Origin: Solibacillus sp. FSL K6-1523
Lineage (GTDB): Bacteria > Bacillota > Bacilli > Bacillales_A > Planococcaceae
DNA length: 64,000 nt
Assembly (NCBI RefSeq): GCF_038005225.1
Contig: NZ_JBBOSU010000001.1
Coordinates: 2,778,001-2,842,000 of the forward strand
Reading direction: 5' to 3'
Shown here in pieces: positions 62,969 to 64,000 of the stretch; the stretch's first letter is position 1, and the number at the start of each line of letters is the position of its first letter. The notes below the pieces were generated by a model, which saw only the letters and a list, made by a program, of their open reading frames with translations, was not told the origin of the DNA and made no database searches. A program made the translations under genes and the position numbers.

Positions 62969-64000
62969 TTATACTTTAAAGAATTCAATTTGTTCTTGTA
63001 AGCTTTCTGCTAAGCTTGCTAATGAATCTGCAGAAGCTGCAATTTCTTCCATAGATGCTAACTGTTCTTCAGTAGCAGCCGCGATATTTTGTGTACCATT
63101 TGCCGCATCTTGGGCAATTTCCGCTAATCTTTCTTCAGATTGCAGGACACGATTAACGCCTACTGTAATTTGTTGTGCTGCAACAGACACCTTTTGTAAC
63201 TGATCCGAAACATTGTCTACTGACATACGGATTTGTCCAAAGGATTCGCCTGCTTGATTTACTACTTCTATTCCATTTGTTACTTCATTTGTTGTTTGTT
63301 CCATTGACTCTACAGCAATTTGTGTTTCCTTTTGTATAAATGAAATCATTTCTGCAATTCTACTAGCGGATTGTGCGGATTGTTCGGCTAATTTTCGAAC
63401 TTCATCTGCTACAACGGCAAAGCCTTTACCATGTTCTCCTGCTCTTGCAGATTCAATAGCTGCATTTAATGCTAATAAATTCGTCTGTGTTGCAATGTCA
63501 GTAATTTCTTCAATAATTTCTCCGATATCTCGAGAGCGTACACCTAAGCCTTCTACAACTTGGGACAATTGAGCAACTGTCGTATTAATCGAGCCCATTT
63601 GTTCAATAGTAGATTGTATTGCTTCGTTTCCTTCTAATGCTTTTTGTGAAGCTTCTATTGCATTTTCAGAAATCTCTTGTGTGTTGGATGCAATTAATTG
63701 AATACTAGTGACCATTTCCTCTACTACTGCCTTACTTTCTTGCGTTCCTTCTACTTGACGCTCTGCACCCGTTGCAACGTCTTGTACGGTTTGTGCAATA
63801 TCTCCACTTGCCTTACTAGACTCCTCAGCACTCGCTGTTAATTCTTCAGAAGAAGCTGCTACTTGCTCAGAAGTACTATTTACTTGCCCCATCAATTCTC
63901 TTAATTTTGATACCATATTATTAAAAGAAGTTGTTAGTACGCCGATTTCATCTGCCGAACGATACTTGCCTTCAACAGTTAAATCACCATTTTCTGCTTT
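62969..64000 (-). CDS. Methyl-accepting chemotaxis protein, C-terminal part
   Basis: The frame continues beyond the window edge: residues before the apparent ATG 63916 read [20 protein letters not shown], a HAMP domain. The rest is a standard methyl-accepting signalling domain, with [20 protein letters not shown] and [20 protein letters not shown], ending [12 protein letters not shown]. The sensor domain lies outside the window. Confidence 0.93.
   Translation of the reverse strand, partial: KAENGDLTVEGKYRSADEIGVLTTSFNNMVSKLRELMGQVNSTSEQVAASSEELTASAEESSKASGDIAQTVQDVATGAERQVEGTQESKAVVEEMVTSIQLIASNTQEISENAIEASQKALEGNEAIQSTIEQMGSINTTVAQLSQVVEGLGVRSRDIGEIIEEITDIATQTNLLALNAAIESARAGEHGKGFAVVADEVRKLAEQSAQSASRIAEMISFIQKETQIAVESMEQTTNEVTNGIEVVNQAGESFGQIRMSVDNVSDQLQKVSVAAQQITVGVNRVLQSEERLAEIAQDAANGTQNIAAATEEQLASMEEIAASADSLASLAESLQEQIEFFKV

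Overview
The window is AT-rich and reads as a chromosome segment of a spore-forming Bacillales bacterium. Family Caryophanaceae/Planococcaceae (Solibacillus or Lysinibacillus type) fits best. Evidence is strict Bacillus-type ribosome binding sites, a comG competence operon, a CotD-like spore coat protein, a class II (B12-dependent) ribonucleotide reductase, and gene order from rpmG through yqgN, yqgQ, yqgS, yqgW, yqgX, yqgY and comGA-GG to gcvT-gcvPA-gcvPB that matches the Bacillus subtilis yqg/yqh region. The species is inferred, not proven.

Layout: 1-4.2 kb holds the start of an IclR regulator and a BmrA-like ABC exporter with its two-component system. 4.2-7.2 kb is a siderophore/heme/B12-type ABC importer. 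7.5-8.2 kb holds an isolated proteasome-beta-like Ntn hydrolase; a fragment of a second copy lies near 350. 9.4-10.8 kb is an ECF sigma/membrane anti-sigma pair, and 11.4-12.4 kb is trhO. 14.4-15.3 kb is a multicopper oxidase broken by a C-tract frameshift. 15.4-18.5 kb is an accessory zone: a hairpin-rich IS200/IS605-like relic, a structured element, then GNAT, small membrane protein and APH-type kinase genes separated by related short palindromes.

18.7-22.5 kb is nrdJ, interrupted by a 1206-bp group I intron that encodes a PD-(D/E)xK homing endonuclease. The intron sits inside the NPCG|E active-site motif, and NrdR boxes lie upstream of the gene. 22.7-24.1 kb is lipM/yqhL. 24.2-35.5 kb is an accessory block lying between yqhL and gcvPB, which are neighbours in B. 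subtilis. It carries a pentapeptide-repeat protein, bpsAB alkylpyrone synthesis, cotD, an AlkD-like protein and two ECF sigma modules, one with an anti-sigma/SpoIIP fusion. 35.7-40 kb is the glycine cleavage operon under a tandem glycine riboswitch. 40.3-44.6 kb is aroK and comG, and 44.8-52.1 kb the conserved yqg genes. 52.4-64 kb holds LysR/MFS, DegV, a glutathione peroxidase, an SDR, two chemoreceptors, and an amino-acid permease/kynureninase pair with a frameshifted TetR regulator.

A family of intergenic repeats, six copies plus one free module, is scattered through the window. Its hairpin stems change sequence between copies while keeping complementarity. No tRNA, rRNA or CRISPR array was seen.
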